A stretch of DNA of 64,000 bases, from NCBI RefSeq assembly GCF_035582795.1, contig NC_134373.1, positions 41,399,173 to 41,463,172 of the forward strand. The letters are read 5' to 3'. The stretch is from Mycteria americana. Taxonomy: Eukaryota; Chordata; Aves; Ciconiiformes; Ciconiidae. The notes under the pieces were generated by a model, which was not told the origin of the DNA, made no database searches, and worked only from the letters and a program-made list of their open reading frames with translations. The position numbers and the translations under genes were made by a program. This document shows positions 13,701-27,600 of the stretch, piece by piece; the stretch's first letter is position 1, and every line of letters starts with the position of its first letter.

Positions 13701-15984
13701 ACACACACTATTTGTCATTTAAAAATATAATTAGCTAAAATTTTTCATCGACTTAGTGCATTCACCAGCTACATCTCATTACAAAAACTGTTAAGTATTT
13801 CATTTGTACCTATGCTGTAACTGTATCTTAAGCTGGGCTTGGTGTAGCTCAGCGATATGGAGCTAGGAGAGGGAACCTACACCTCCATTACTGTACCTCC
13901 CTTACTTTGGTCAAGGCGAATCCCAGCATAACACTGACTCAGGTGTACTGTAATGCACACAAGTTACACAAACTATTTATTACACTTACATGCATGGATC
14001 CATGGGATATGGACCCTCTATCCTCCTTTCATTGCTTCTACGTCCAGGATGGATGGAGGTATAGAATTTGGGTCTGTGTCCCTCACTCAGGAACTCCTTT
14101 CACACTTCGACAAATCATCCCTCAAAGACGACTCGAATAGCACAGCGTCAGTAAAGTATTATTGTTTTTGCCATATTATCTGTTCCCAAATTCTATCTAT
14201 AACCTCAGAAAGGACTGGCCAATTCTAAAATGAAATAAACCATCCACGATATCAAATGTTTTATGAGAAGCCTAGACTTGGGAATTGCAGCAAAGTCGTT
14301 CAGTCGGTTTCTTGCATTTATGTCAATACTCAAGAATGCAAGGGAACAACACCTGCATTTTAATTATTTCATATTCCTCCTCCTAGGCTAGATTTCAGTA
14401 GGGCAACAGTTTCCAATTCTCAATTACTCATATAAATGTCTTCTCACTTTGTTCCATACCTCCATTGCTACAGATAAAATACCTTACTTGTAAACTGAAA
14501 GCCTTTTTTTCTTCAAATGCCCTCTGAAAACCCACTTCTATCTATGATGCCCACAAGAAATTGCCAGCTGATAATGCTTCAATAGCTCAGAGGATGGGGG
14601 CTTTTTGGCACTACTGAGTTAACAGAATTTTTGTACTACACAAAGGAAAACTGCCAGTATCATGATCTAGTTTTGTACGAGAAAGTGTAAATGAAATATC
14701 CCGATGGATCTCAGAAAATCCTGCTTCTGGCAACTCGTCACTTTTTTTTGTTGTTTACCATACTGCCAACAGATTACAGATACTATCAATTATAGAACAG
14801 GGTCCATATGGCAAAAGTTTGCCCTATTTTGTAATTGACACCTCAGAAAATATTCATAGCTGCATGGCCATGACTAGAGTTTTTGTTGACTAGAATGGGA
14901 TTTCCAAACTCTACACATTTAGGAAATCTAAATCTGAGTACCTGCCATACTGCTACTAACTCAACACGTTATAAGGAATATCACAATAACAAGCACATTT
15001 TCCCTAAATCTGCAAATTCTAGAGTCATGGGATTACGAGAGAATTTGAGGTGAAAAGAGAGTTTGTGTTTCCAAAGCAACTTTTTCCAAAGTAAATAGGT
15101 CAGAAAAAAAAAGACCAAAAAAATTAAAATACTTATTCATTAATACAAGGTAAATTTCCTTCAGCCACACTCAATGCATGGCAGATTGGCACGCACTGCA
15201 CATAACAAGCGCTGCTCCTTGCCATAGATGTTTCCTGTGCCAACAATGACAATGTCTCATAGTGGAAAAGGTACAGGACAACCCGGTCTGCTGTGAGACC
15301 CTGACGTAACCTCCCCCCCCCACCTTGTTTAAACTGTGAACTCTTTCTACAGACATAGCCTTTCAAATGCCTGTGATATCTAACACACAATGAAACCCAA
15401 GATCAAATCATGCTTTTCAAAAGTTCTCAACAGGCAGCAGCTTTTGTACAAGTACTTCAATTCTCCCTTTGCAGATCTTTCTTTCCAAACGAAGGTGGAA
15501 TACTGATTAATTTCTACAGAAACTACAACAGTGTATAGTGGACTCATGAAAAATGTTCTTATGGAAGGTTAACTCTACCAAAACAGAAAAAGCCATGATA
15601 AAGAGAAAAGCTTTGTTACATGGTTACAGCAGAATTTATCTGCCATTTCTAAGCGTTACTGACAGATGTAGAGTTGTACAGTACTCCTATTTAAATCTAA
15701 TGGAAGAAAAAAAATGATCCTGTGGACATTTTTTCCTATAGGACAAAATTTTCTTCCTATAAGACAGCTCTGGCTTCATATTCTATTCTTAACCCTTATT
15801 TAATAATTCAAAATAATTATATTATTAATAATTCATAATAATTATGCTAATTCTTAATGATTCAAAGACATTTTCTTATTTAACTATTTGCATCCTGTAT
15901 CTAGTAAATATCGATTTTAGTGACCCTAAATTCCTCCCTAAAAAAAGCTAGACAGAATTTGCAAGGAAGAGAATATGTGTTACA
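4791..15984. other. Intergenic, nothing gene-like seen
   Basis: Uniform AT-rich sequence. Apart from the (AC)7 tract I find no element, exon-like block or domain. A weak tRNA A-box-like match near 13840 is discussed under rejected items. Confidence 0.55.
13695..13708 (+). repeat. (AC)7 microsatellite
   Basis: Seven AC units following CCCCAT. Confidence 0.9.
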
Positions 15985-16075
15985 TCAACTGATATAATTC
16001 AGACAAGAGAGACAGATTTTTGGGCACAAAGCCCTTCCTCAGGTCAGGAGAAAAACTGCCATAGAACTTTTTATA
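15985..16075. repeat. Probable ancient interspersed repeat fragment
   Basis: The text around GACAGATTTTTGGGCACAAA and GCCCTTCCTCAGGTCAGG resembles a widespread sauropsid repeat whose copies carry 'cttcttcaggtctggg' after a GACAAGCTTT-like box. I recall the motif order but cannot assign a family name, and similarity is low. Confidence 0.35.
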
Positions 16076-18039
16076 TAGCTAAAAGCATATTTTTCTGATT
16101 TATGGCATTTAAGATGAGATTTTTAAGTTCAACAATTTGAAAGTTGACAAATTCTGACAAATTACTTATCAGGTATGACACTATACGTTGTAAAATGATA
16201 AAAGTGGAGGACTAAACTAATATCTCACCCTGATTAATAAAGTACTGCATGTATGTGAACCACTAACAAGTATGCACTACAAGCAGACGTTAACAGTTCC
16301 TGTGCTAAGATGTTTGCAAGTAAAGAAAAACATTGACAGCCAGTAAAAGTGACATTCAGGTCTCCCACCTCTTAATTCAAAACTGTATCAATGGAACTGT
16401 ATTAATTAGGTAGATGCAGCAGCCAAAAAAATACTTAGCGGGGAACAGCAGAATCTACTGCAGTTCTGCTTATAGCAATGTTCCTGGACCAGCTCTTGGA
16501 ATCTGTTCTCCCCAGCCCAACAAAACTTCCCGTTTCAAGACCTCATGAGAAAGACAGTGGATCACTATTCCAACTATAGGATCAAAATTTTCTTCATAGT
16601 TTTAGAATAATGAAACTTAATTTCTTGCCTGGAAGCAAAGAAAGGACATTTTTGGTCTGGCTAATTGTTTGATGCAACTCTGTCTAAAAAAACCAGCAGG
16701 CTATTCAATTAGTTAGGATTGGCAGCAAAAGCTGTAGTGTAAGCCTAAAGATATATCAAAAACTCAGCTCAAAAGCAGGCTTTTTAATCCTGATTTATAG
16801 GATTTCTTGAGGCGCAAAGCTTTGATCATTTTTTTAATATCACAAAAAATTGAGAGGTCTTGTGAAATATATGTGATAGATGATGAGGGCTGTACATCAA
16901 CACAGCAAACACGAGTTCAGCCACCACCTCTAACCTACAAGACTGCTTGCTGTCACAAACACTCTGACACGAGAAAGAAATCAGGGCATATACAAACACT
17001 ACGCACATATATTTCCACCAATCCATCGTTAGCCTGAAGAATGTCAATCTCAACAACAGAGGCAGTATCAAAACCAACATAAAAATACTAAATTTTCCAC
17101 AATTTTTAAAACAAATATTGACAAATTTATATAATACTTAGGCATAATACCCTCTGAATAGTAATCGGGGGCTCTAAAGAGCTTATGAATTATTTAATTC
17201 TCACCAACTAAGCAACAGCAGACTTCAGCATTAATACACATATCGAGAAAGTACCCCAATAATTTCAAGTACAGCAAAACCTCAGTTTGAACTGTCATGG
17301 ACTATTACACAACCACTGCACTCAATGCCAAAGGTGGCTGCATTTCAGCAACGAGAGAGTGAGTCATAGTTTGCACAATCGGAAAAACTCTTGGGATGAA
17401 AAGTACTGTACAAGTCATTCATAGTATCACTAGTGTTCCAGTACTGAAATTGGCCACATGCATGAAAACACTCCCACTTACTGAAAAAACAAAGCATGAC
17501 TGTCAAGTGTTTGGCTATACATCCTATATCTACTTACACCTGTTATCTTTGTTATTTTTGGCGACAGTGGTGTAGGAGTCCAGTTTAAGTGTAGATTTCA
17601 CTACAGCTCCAGCATACTATTCAACCTGTTGGCAAATTCAATCAAGCAGGGTTCTCCATGCTTGCTGTCACAGGGAAGTGCAATACAAAAGAAAACATGA
17701 AAATTGGAGGTGCAAGCCCCTGTTACGACGCTCCCTCCCGGGATGATGTGCAGCTGCAAAGGAAGTAAACAACAGGAGGAATTCTGCAGTGCACCCATGC
17801 TGTTTGTATTCTCTGATCTCTCCCAGTTCTGCTGCTACTTTGGAGTCATTTCCCTTTGGCTTTGTTCAAGTAGGCAAAGAACAGCTTGCACAGAGAATAA
17901 AAACACTGAGCTGAAGACCAAGGACTTTGGGTAGATTTTTGCAATACGGACTGAAATCAACAAAATTCAAATTTTTTTATGGTTCTAGTGATGCAAGCAA
18001 AGATAAACAATAAAATGATTATGTCCCTGACAGACAATC
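16076..18039. other. Intergenic, nothing gene-like seen
   Basis: AT-rich. Short open frames only, none resembling a known protein. Confidence 0.55.
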
Positions 18040-18590
18040 ACTTGGGTCTGAATAATGTTCATCCAACACATTATCCTGTCTCTGGGTGTCACCAGGGCCT
18101 GTAACACCTCTATCTCCTGCAATCAGCCATTTAGGATCTTCCTGAACAGGAGTTTGTACCCTGAAGAGTTGTTTTGTGTGTGTTTTTGGGGTTTTTGTTT
18201 CACTTCAATAGCCACTGATGGTGGTTTAAAAATCTATTCATGCTTTTGGCCTCCACAAGCCTCTGTAGTAGCACATTCCAAAATTTAATTCCGTGTTATT
18301 TAAGAACACTTCACTTTTGTATACTGCCTGTTTCTTGTATTATGAAAAATGATGAAAATTTATATTCTGTGTACCTTTCCCACACTGTTCATGAGTTCAT
18401 AGCCCCCCCTCCATAACTCTCCATTTAGTGTTCTCTTTGCAAAGTGGAAAAACCCTAAACAAGTCAATCTCTCTTCACAGAGCAGTTGTTTCATAATTTT
18501 GATCACTCTATCTCCTCACTGTACCTTCTCAAGTTACTGTATAATCTTTGTAAGACGATGGTGCTGTTTTAAATAAACCATTGTTTTGCT
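18040..18590 (-). mobile_element. Old CR1-type LINE fragment, ORF2 C-terminus and 3' region
   Basis: The minus strand reads, across several frames, like the C-terminal end of CR1 ORF2: a KIMKQL-CEERL segment, a phrase aligned to FSLEKRRLRGD, one aligned to HNTRTRG, then VEAKSMNRF before the terminal SGY-like end. This is followed by a 3' region with the usual 'tactggact...' type antisense text (tgtctctgggtgtcaccag at about 18078). Frameshifts and stops are frequent. It belongs to an older CR1 lineage than typical chicken CR1, of a kind also common in turtles and crocodilians. The 5' truncation is at about 18590. Confidence 0.72.
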
Positions 18591-18591
18591 A

Positions 18592-18661
18592 GTCACAGTT
18601 AAAAATCACAGTTACAGTTAAAACCCAAATCATAATCACAGTTCAAAAACACAGTTAAAAG
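18592..18661 (+). repeat. Imperfect CACAGTTA repeat cluster
   Basis: CAGTTA occurs at 18596, 18609, 18615 and 18652 with CAGTTC at 18640, spaced by A-rich linkers. It abuts the 5'-truncated end of the antisense CR1 copy. CAGTTA is the complement of the MYB core TAACTG, so it could be a MYB-site cluster, or simply a degenerate minisatellite. Confidence 0.6.
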
Positions 18662-21600
18662 TTCTCTCATTCATAAATATAGGGAAAAATGAGCACTCGC
18701 AAGTGACTAACCGCACTGTATCACTTAGATGCGATATGTTGGTCCAAAGATCTCTCATATAAAAGTTTTAGACCTTGGGGCACTGCCTTAACATGAAAAA
18801 TCATAATTGATGTTGAACAGAAAATATGTTTTCTAACCTATACAAAGATTTCAACTTTAAATTTGCGGGATGCAATCTTGCCATGAAACTTGCCCGTTAG
18901 CCCCAAGTCAGCACTGGAGCATTGTGACTGGAAGCTGATGATTTCTTCGTAGCTACTGAGTAGATTTCCTACTGCATGACAGAGAGAAAGTAAAAATACT
19001 TTTCTGGCCGACTCACAATTCTCTTCTCTAGTCCTCTCAGAGTACCCAAGCAGGGCAGAATGAAAACTTACCATCACCACCACAGAGGAGCAGAGAATCT
19101 AACAGTTCTAAAAAACACAGATTCTATCTATCACGCAGAGACTGCATGAGAATGATGCTTCCCATATCTGTAATTAGAGAAAAGCAGCAGCTATATACAG
19201 GTAAACCCTCAGCAGTATAAGGTTGTTACTCTAGATAGATATACACTGTGGAGAAATACCAAAGAGAGCATATGGGGTAGTAAATCAGCCATTGTGCCTA
19301 AGAAGATCTCAGACAGGCAAAAAACCACAGCAAGCCGAAACAGCTGTGCCCCAGGAAACAGCAGAACGAATGGATTTACTACCTCCTGACTGCACTGATA
19401 CCAATACCTCTGTAGGGAACAGCAGGGCAAATAAGGGAAACTGAAAACTATAGGTTAATTTACTTGATAAACAAGTTATAAATATCCAAAATGCTGCTTG
19501 ATTTCAGTATTTAACATTGTGTTTTGCTCAGAAAGGAAAATGTAGATGACTAACGTTAACAGGATAACTCTGATATATCAGACATTGAAAATTGGGTGCT
19601 ATGTTTCACACAAGCTTATGTTACACAGTACTGACCAGTTCCAGCAAAGACAAGTATCTGCCTTTCTGTAGTTCTATTTACACTAAACAATGCAGTGCAA
19701 CTCTGAGATACGTGACTTGTAGACTTTGAATGAGGTCGGTTTTTTACGTGGCAAAGAGCATTGCTGTGCACAGATACCGGGGCAGGTCTTTAACGTAGGA
19801 CAGCTGCTCCAGTGTAACTCAAGCTAGTTCGTGAGAAACAAGATAATCCTAATGCAGCTATACTGCTTTCAGTTCTGGAGAGGACTTAAACATTGATCTG
19901 GGTAGCTCAACTTGGCACTGCGCTGCACTGCACAATATGAGCGTACCGTGACAGATTCTCTGTTCTTAGTAATTTCTGTACTACAGAATAGATAGGATGG
20001 TCCTTTATCACGGAATTCGAAGGTGAGAGGTGCTGAGGCAGAATGACATTCCACCAGAATGATTAACTGAACATGGCCAGTGCGCATCCCATAACACTCT
20101 CAGCAAATTCAGTGTGGAACTGTGCTATAAGCAGAACTGGGGTCTTGATTCAGACCAATTGTACAAACCCCTAGCCTATAATAAGATATATTTTGGATTC
20201 AGCTGACTGGGTTAAAAGATCACTGCCTCTGGCTGCAGGCATCTACATTACCATCGTTATTCTCCCTAAAGCAGGTCACCATCCTCTCCGATCACTTACA
20301 TAACTGTATAAGCAAATGTTCCCTGGTCCACCTGTATCAAAAAGATTCAACCTACCATATAGTAAATACACTGTATGTTAATAGTTCAATTTAACCTCAG
20401 CCATTTTGACAGAGCTGGATTAAGAAACTACTACATGTGCAGATTTGTCAGCAGCTTTGCTAGCTTCTGGCATAAATGGAGGGATGAAGAAGTGTGGAAG
20501 TACGTTTTAATAAGTCTCAGTTGCAGCTTGAATGGTACATCCAGCCACAGAAGTACATTTTTGCTGCTTTTACAAAAGTAAAAGAAAATTAAGTAGAGCT
20601 TGATTTACAATTTATCACCTGAATTCATTACTGTATTCTATTTTTCTGTAGGATGGGTATTTCATTCTAGGCATCACCTTGTTACCCTGAACATTTGGTG
20701 AAGACATCTGATTAGGTTTTAATTAATTCTTCCAGACTTTTTGACAAAGGCTTGGCCTACAGAATAATTATAATACTGAGACTTGTTGGTATGCAGTAAG
20801 AATATTTATACTGTTTTATTGCTGTGAGGAAATAAAGTAACATATTAATTTTAGCTTTTAAAAACATACATGAAAGCCCTAAAAAATGGAGAAGAGAATA
20901 AGAGAGGTAAGTATCAAAACCCGTAATGATCTAAAGCTGCTTACTACAAAAATAGCCAAGATATTATACAGTATATTGCAAAAACCTGTCATTAACTGTG
21001 CAATTTTCAGTTGTTAATGCCATTGGGTTACTGTGTCCCTACATATAACTCAAGGCCCAAACTGTCAATTTTTTGCTAAGTTAGAACTTCTTTTCATTCC
21101 AAAGAAGATATTTTCCTGAAAAACTACTGAGAAAGAAAAGCTTTCTTACAGTTGGAAGAATATAAAATGGTATTTTTAAATCATGACACAAAAGACTCAA
21201 AAGACCCTGAACAAACAGTTCAAATTAATAAACGGAACTAAATTTTGAAAATGCACATAGGGATTTATTCCAGATTGGCACATACATTATAGGAAATTAA
21301 GATTTATTTATAATAATGAAATTGATACGACAAGCATTTCTTCTGAAAAAATAAGCTAGAGAAGAAAAAAAAAAAGAAAATTAGTACTAAGGACTAAGTT
21401 TACTAACATATGAGAATTCTGTGGCACATAAAAAGAAAATTGCATCTCCCATGCATTTGGTTCCCAGAATTGTTTATTAACAACAAACAAAGAAACTCAA
21501 GTTAGAAAGGAATGCTATCTTCTCTGCCACCATCTGCAGTGGGAAACCATCCACCAAAAATATTCCCCTGAAAAATATCTAACTGGTATTGGATATCATT

Positions 21601-24600
21601 CTCAGAAAATTCCAAATACTGCTGAACACCATCAAACGCTCTCTTTTTCGTTAGCTGAATTAGTAATGCTACACAAATCCTTTGACTGGCCCATGACAAG
21701 TCAAACCCAAATCAGACCTACAGTCTTCGAGAGCTGTTACCATCCGATTAAATGCCTTATGGCCTGTCTGAAAGAAAAGGCAGGTGTCCTAACAAAAGCT
21801 GGCAATGCAACTGGCTTATGACCATTCTCAAAAAGGAGGCAGAAACTGAACTGAGGTGAATATTGCAATTGTCTCACCTCTACAATTCAAGGCAGAAACA
21901 CACTCACCACTCATACATTTTTTTCTATTTTAAAGATGTTTCCTGGTAGGAGGTATAGCTATGCAGTAAAGTGGTTGATATTCAACTGATCATCTGTGCT
22001 TGATAAGGCTTGGGATGTGGTCGAACAAGGTTTGATCAGCAACATGAGCAAGTGTGCCGTGGAACTAGGAAAGAACAACAGATAGTAATATGGATGGCAT
22101 TAATGTTAATGTGGTTTTAGAATAAAAGTGCTCAGTTTTACCCTCAAAAGAAGAAACTGCCACCTATTTTGTTAATCCACATCTAGAAAGGACTTACTGT
22201 TCCTTTATTAAGCATTATCCTAATATTTAAGGCAAAAAATAGCCATTATTTCATCTATTTAACATTCTCTAACAGAGACCATCAAGTTTCAATCAGTTAC
22301 ACTGGAACTGATCTCATGAAGGATACTTGATGAATGTAACTACGTTTAGACACAAAAAATACAATTTATTTCCATATTTATCAAAAACAATCTTAAGGAT
22401 TTAACAAGTCTCCAAGATAGTGTGTAGAGTCATTTAAACATTAAAATTCATCACAAAATGTTTAAAAAGTTTATTCATTTGCAGTTATAATTGGGAAAAG
22501 GGATTCAAATAAATTAGCTTAAATACATTTCAAAATCTTCCCTAGCCCAGCTATTAAAAAAATGTTTTAATGCATCTAAAAGACTTTAAGTATTAAGATA
22601 TGGCAAAAAGAATTCAAACTGAGTATTTCTGTATACCAGCACTACATATTTCAGAACTGAAATTTTCCTCTACTGTTCTATTAACCCATTTTAAGCAGAA
22701 AACACAGCTGAAAATAACTAAGTCAAATATAAGAACTGATCCTCCATGTACATTTTATTTGGTCTGTAATGAATGTTTTTGAATGCTTAACTGACTGTGC
22801 ATAATAAAGTACCATGTAAATAAGAGTTCTGAATGTCAAGTTGATTTTTCAATATTTATGTGAATCACACAACGTTATCTTTTATATCAGGTGCTAACTA
22901 TCAAAAATGACTGAGAAAGATTAGCAACACAGCAAGGTTTCTTGTTGCTGTGTCTTTTGAGTTCAGGTAAGGTTGAATCCTTAAATGTTATCAAAGCTCT
23001 CCCGGTTTACTTTGAAATCTAAGCAATCAAAAAATAAGCTAAACTAATTTCTGTAATAAGAAAAGTGTATAGCAAACTTATTTCAAAACAGAAACTTCAC
23101 AGTAGAACAAATAATCTCTCAGGTGGAAGATGATGGATGTGAAAAAGGATGATCTGCCATTAGAAAAGCTCTATTTTATAATAAACTATTGTACCTTTTA
23201 AAAATATGCAAAAAGATCTTTTTTCTTGTTTAAAGAAACAGCATTAAAATAATCTGTTCTGCCAATGATAACCTATTTTTAAAGTAAATTCTATTTACTT
23301 CCTGTATATGCTATCATTTACTTAAAGTGTTTTATAAAGATGCATAACAAAAAAATAGCATTATAACATTAAATTAGTAATTGTTCAGTAGATGCACTGC
23401 ATTTTCTTTTCCTCAAATTACCCTTGACTTTTAGCAAGATACACTTCTACTACCGGATTTATTACAGGAAAGATTGTGGGAACTTTGAGGTCCCAAGAGC
23501 CTTCCAAAACGATGGGAGAAGGGGAAAAAGCGGGGCGCTGTGTCACCATGTCCCAGCACCAGCTGGGTGCAGAAGAGGAAGTACTGTGTGTTTCTAAAGG
23601 ATGCATTCTCCTCCATGCTTGTTAATTCAATGGGAGGCTGAGATGACTACATCTGTGGCACTATCCTATTAATTTCACTAGCTGTTTTCTCATTTCTTGG
23701 GGTGAGGATTATTGCTTGCTTTCCCAGTCAGTGATAATAGTCCCTTCCTAAATAATACCAGAGAGGCAGGTGAAGAAAAGAGAAGCAGCATTAATAAGAG
23801 TGTTTGAGATGAAATGAGTAGAATTAGCACAAAATAGTCCAAAATAGAAAAGCAGTAGACCACAAGATGAGACTTGTTTCATTATCTATAAGTAGCACGA
23901 TGTGTAGGAGCATATAAAGTGTGGCTACATTTCAAATATAAAAATATTACCATGAGGCTTCTCCCTCCCACTCTATTATACTCTCCAAGAGAAAAGAGAG
24001 TAGGTAGACAATGAAATTCTTAGTTCACTGCCAAGAATTCCAGTGCAAACAAATTATCAAGAGAATCAGATAAGAATAATGATGTGATATTGATAGAGAA
24101 AGCAGAAGCTCGGTATAAATTAAAATTTAAAGTAAACTGTAGGAGTGACAGAAGGAAAAGGTAAAAAGGCAGGCAGAGAAAAAGATCTGTATTTTGATAG
24201 AGAAAAGGGTATGTACATCCTGTATGTACTACTGGTAACAGCATGAACAAACAGATCTCATATTGTAGGCAGTCTCCTCCTTAGATAACAAGAGCATCAG
24301 CAATGCAAGACACCCTTATGTAAAAAAGCAGTACGTTCAGCAGAAAATACTTCCCGATTGCCAAAGTTACAAGAGTCACTTGGAAAATAACCTGCACTAG
24401 ACTGTACTTGTATCTGTACTAAACAATGAAGAGCAAATAGGTTTACTCTACTGTTTCAAAGTAAGTTTAAGATTTTAGCAGCTCAGTCCGTTTTGCTTAG
24501 CTCGTGCGAACATTACCATAGTCTCCTGAATTGCAACACACAAGTAAAAATATTTTTACCCTGCCTGGCTCACTTTCCAAGGTTATCTAGTCTGAAGTGA

Positions 24601-27600
24601 TCAGGTATGAAATCAGAATTCTCCTTCACAGGCCTTCTTGAACAGTCTCAGTGATCATTTCAATTGACCTAGTTTTCCTCCTTCTAGATACTCATGCTTC
24701 ATGGTATCTTACTCTGATGTATTTGATACATTTCTGCAGGGAATTCCCAGAAAGATACATCCCTGTTCAAGGACATAGATTTACTTAGTCTGCTGTAAAT
24801 GTATGTACCAAGAAATGTTGATCATTCCAACAAAGACAAAGAAATGGTATATGGAAATCTGCAAAATTATAAATTATGATAAGATGATTTTGTTTGGTTG
24901 CAAGTCAAATTTGATCAGTTCAATGAATTGGCAATAGTATTGTATGGAATTAAAGAATCAGCATTAACTGAAAATTGTGTCAGAAGACCTAAGGGAATTC
25001 AGATGAATGATCTTTGAAAGGTGGAGTAACTTTAAGAAAATGAAAAAATTGAGGTAGAATAGGACAACATGCCAACATATGGGAACGCCTAAAAACTTAT
25101 GAAATAGAAACACTATAAAAGGCAAAAGAGCTCACAGGCAAACAGTCATGCAGCCACCACAGCGGCAATCGAATGCTGATTCAGCTGACTATTGCCTAGA
25201 GAACTGACCATATAGATGCTTGGTTTTAAGAATGAACAAATCACACATAGTAAACGACATCTGTATTGAACTTGCTCCCACTTAAAGATGCTCTAAGATG
25301 AAAGTCAAGGAGTTAAATAAAATAGATATCACCCAAACTCCTGAAGATATGAACAGAACTGCTTAAAACATTTTAAATTTTTTTTCCACACAAAAGAAAA
25401 TTCTGCCTATAGAAATGACGTGCTTTCCAGCTCTACAACTGGTTTATTATATGGAGAAAAGTAAAATTGCAGTATAGCTCTGTCATTCATTCTTAACCAA
25501 GATAAGTGATTGGAACTGAAATTAAGCCATCAATGTGGATACTTCTGAATGTTGTCTTAAAAGACAAAGGGGCAAATTAAAAAAATTTCATTGCTTTGTA
25601 TATAGTAATGAATTACATCTAACCTAAAGAAAAATCCATTATAATCGGAGGAAAAAAATATTTTAAAATGCTGATAAGTCTTTCACATTTTACACACCTT
25701 AACATGAAAAAAGCACACTATGTAGAAATTAGTAACTCACAAAAGCAAAATTTCTGTTACTCAACGAAGAGGTGAACCAGATTTCATAAAGCCAGGAAGG
25801 TATTCACTACCATTATTTTCCCTATGTTTTATTTTATATATACTATTTTATTGTATATGAGGGGCAGTATATGCTTTGAGATACAATGATAAGGTGCATA
25901 TATGCATACAGGTTGAAGTATACTACAGAGTTATGTATTTCAACAAAAAGAAACCTTAGAAAGTGAATTGTCCAGCTCTGCAGCCTTTCTAAAGGCTGAG
26001 AATATATACAACACCTTTCATGATGCTTCTTCTTCCTCCTCCTTGCTAGACTGCCTGTAATGCTCATACATTTAAACAAGTACTGGGCCTTACTACTAGC
26101 TGGGCCAATTCTCGGTGCTTACTGAACATTGAAAGTTAGATTTTTTTTTACCTTTAATGGCCAATAGATCCATGATACTTCTGAACAGGACACTGCTTCT
26201 TAGGCCCAAAATTAATATAACAAAATTCACAAAAGTATTCGTTTTTAAATCATCTGGATTGCTACCATCGCAAACTCACGCTTATGTTTATTGCACCACC
26301 ACAGCCATTCATCTTTGTCTCATTTGCAACTTCTCATGAATACGAAGTATTGTAAAATACCCTCGAATAAACCCCAAAGAAAGCATTTGTCAATACTTTC
26401 ATCAAAAGTGTATTGATTTTCCCTGTCTATATCAAATACTACAAAATGAGTGAACATAGTCACCATTCTCCACCCACAGCATAACAAGTTAATTGTAGAG
26501 TGGTTGAATCTTTACCACTCTATAAATAAAACTATAGAGTTCACAGCTATAAATAAAACTTTACTGAAAATATTAAATATGTATGCTCTAATTTTCTGTG
26601 CACGTACTTGTGTTTTATATATGACAACAGACAAAAAAGGACAAAAAGAATGATGTTGAAGTATTTTACAGTTTTTGGTTCTCCTATGCTAATTTGACCT
26701 GACTAGAAATGTAATGATTTAATAGGTATAATGGTGGAGAACTACACAGGGAAACATTAACCCTCTTATTTTTTTTGATAAGCAGGTCTACCAGGGTCTT
26801 TCTGGGTAACACCTGAATACAGGATGTATGCACTGGCTAGGTCACAGTTTGGCTTCTAAATTCATACAGAGGAATCTTATTTTATAAAACCTCCTTACTT
26901 CTTAATATAGCTACAGATACTCAACAAAACTTGAAATTAAGGGAATAGTAGATCTACAAATCAGTCACAGATCATTTTCTTTAAAGAATTAATAACTGTA
27001 AGATCAGAAAACATTACTCTTAGCATCAGGATAAGAGCAAATCTGAAGATCTTTGAAGTAAAGCCTCATGTCCACAGAGCTGGTGAGTGAAGAACATGGC
27101 TAATGGTCAGCAGTCCTCAGATGTGCCAATAATGATATAGTTACAATGGTTTTCTATGAGCCAGTTCATAGAAACAACATATTGAAAAGCACCTTATTTA
27201 TATAAAGTATTTGTCATTATTGTATACATAGAATTTCTTGGAGCTACATGAGTTGGGTGTCAAGTCCTATTCTACTGCAATAGGTTCACTCTACAAGTAC
27301 CACAGGACAGGGTACTTACATTAAAGCTGATGGAATTTCATTTCTGTCTTGGTCCATGCTTGTGTCTAGTTTTATCGGAAGTATTCAGCAATTGCTTTTA
27401 CTCACACAATGCAATTAAATCTGAATAACCTAGGTACAGTCAAATGCCCATGGAAGGTAAAGATTTTATGTTAGCTGTTTCTCAAAAAAAAAAAAAAAAA
27501 AGACAAAAAGGTCTGAATCACCTGGGTCAGCAGTCAACCATGTCAGTAAAGTTTGACATAAATGTCTTGGAACTCATGGAAACTAATGCTATAAACAGTA

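Noticed and set aside
13838-13930. tRNA-like signal: GTGTAGCTCAGCGATATGG resembles a tRNA A box, and CGAATCCC 70 bases on resembles part of a B box
   Set aside because: The acceptor and anticodon stems do not pair, the B box is incomplete and no terminator T run follows. At best a degraded tRNA-derived relic.
27484-27501. A18 run as the poly(A) tail of a processed pseudogene
   Set aside because: Upstream sequence shows no recognisable gene body and there is no target-site duplication I can see.
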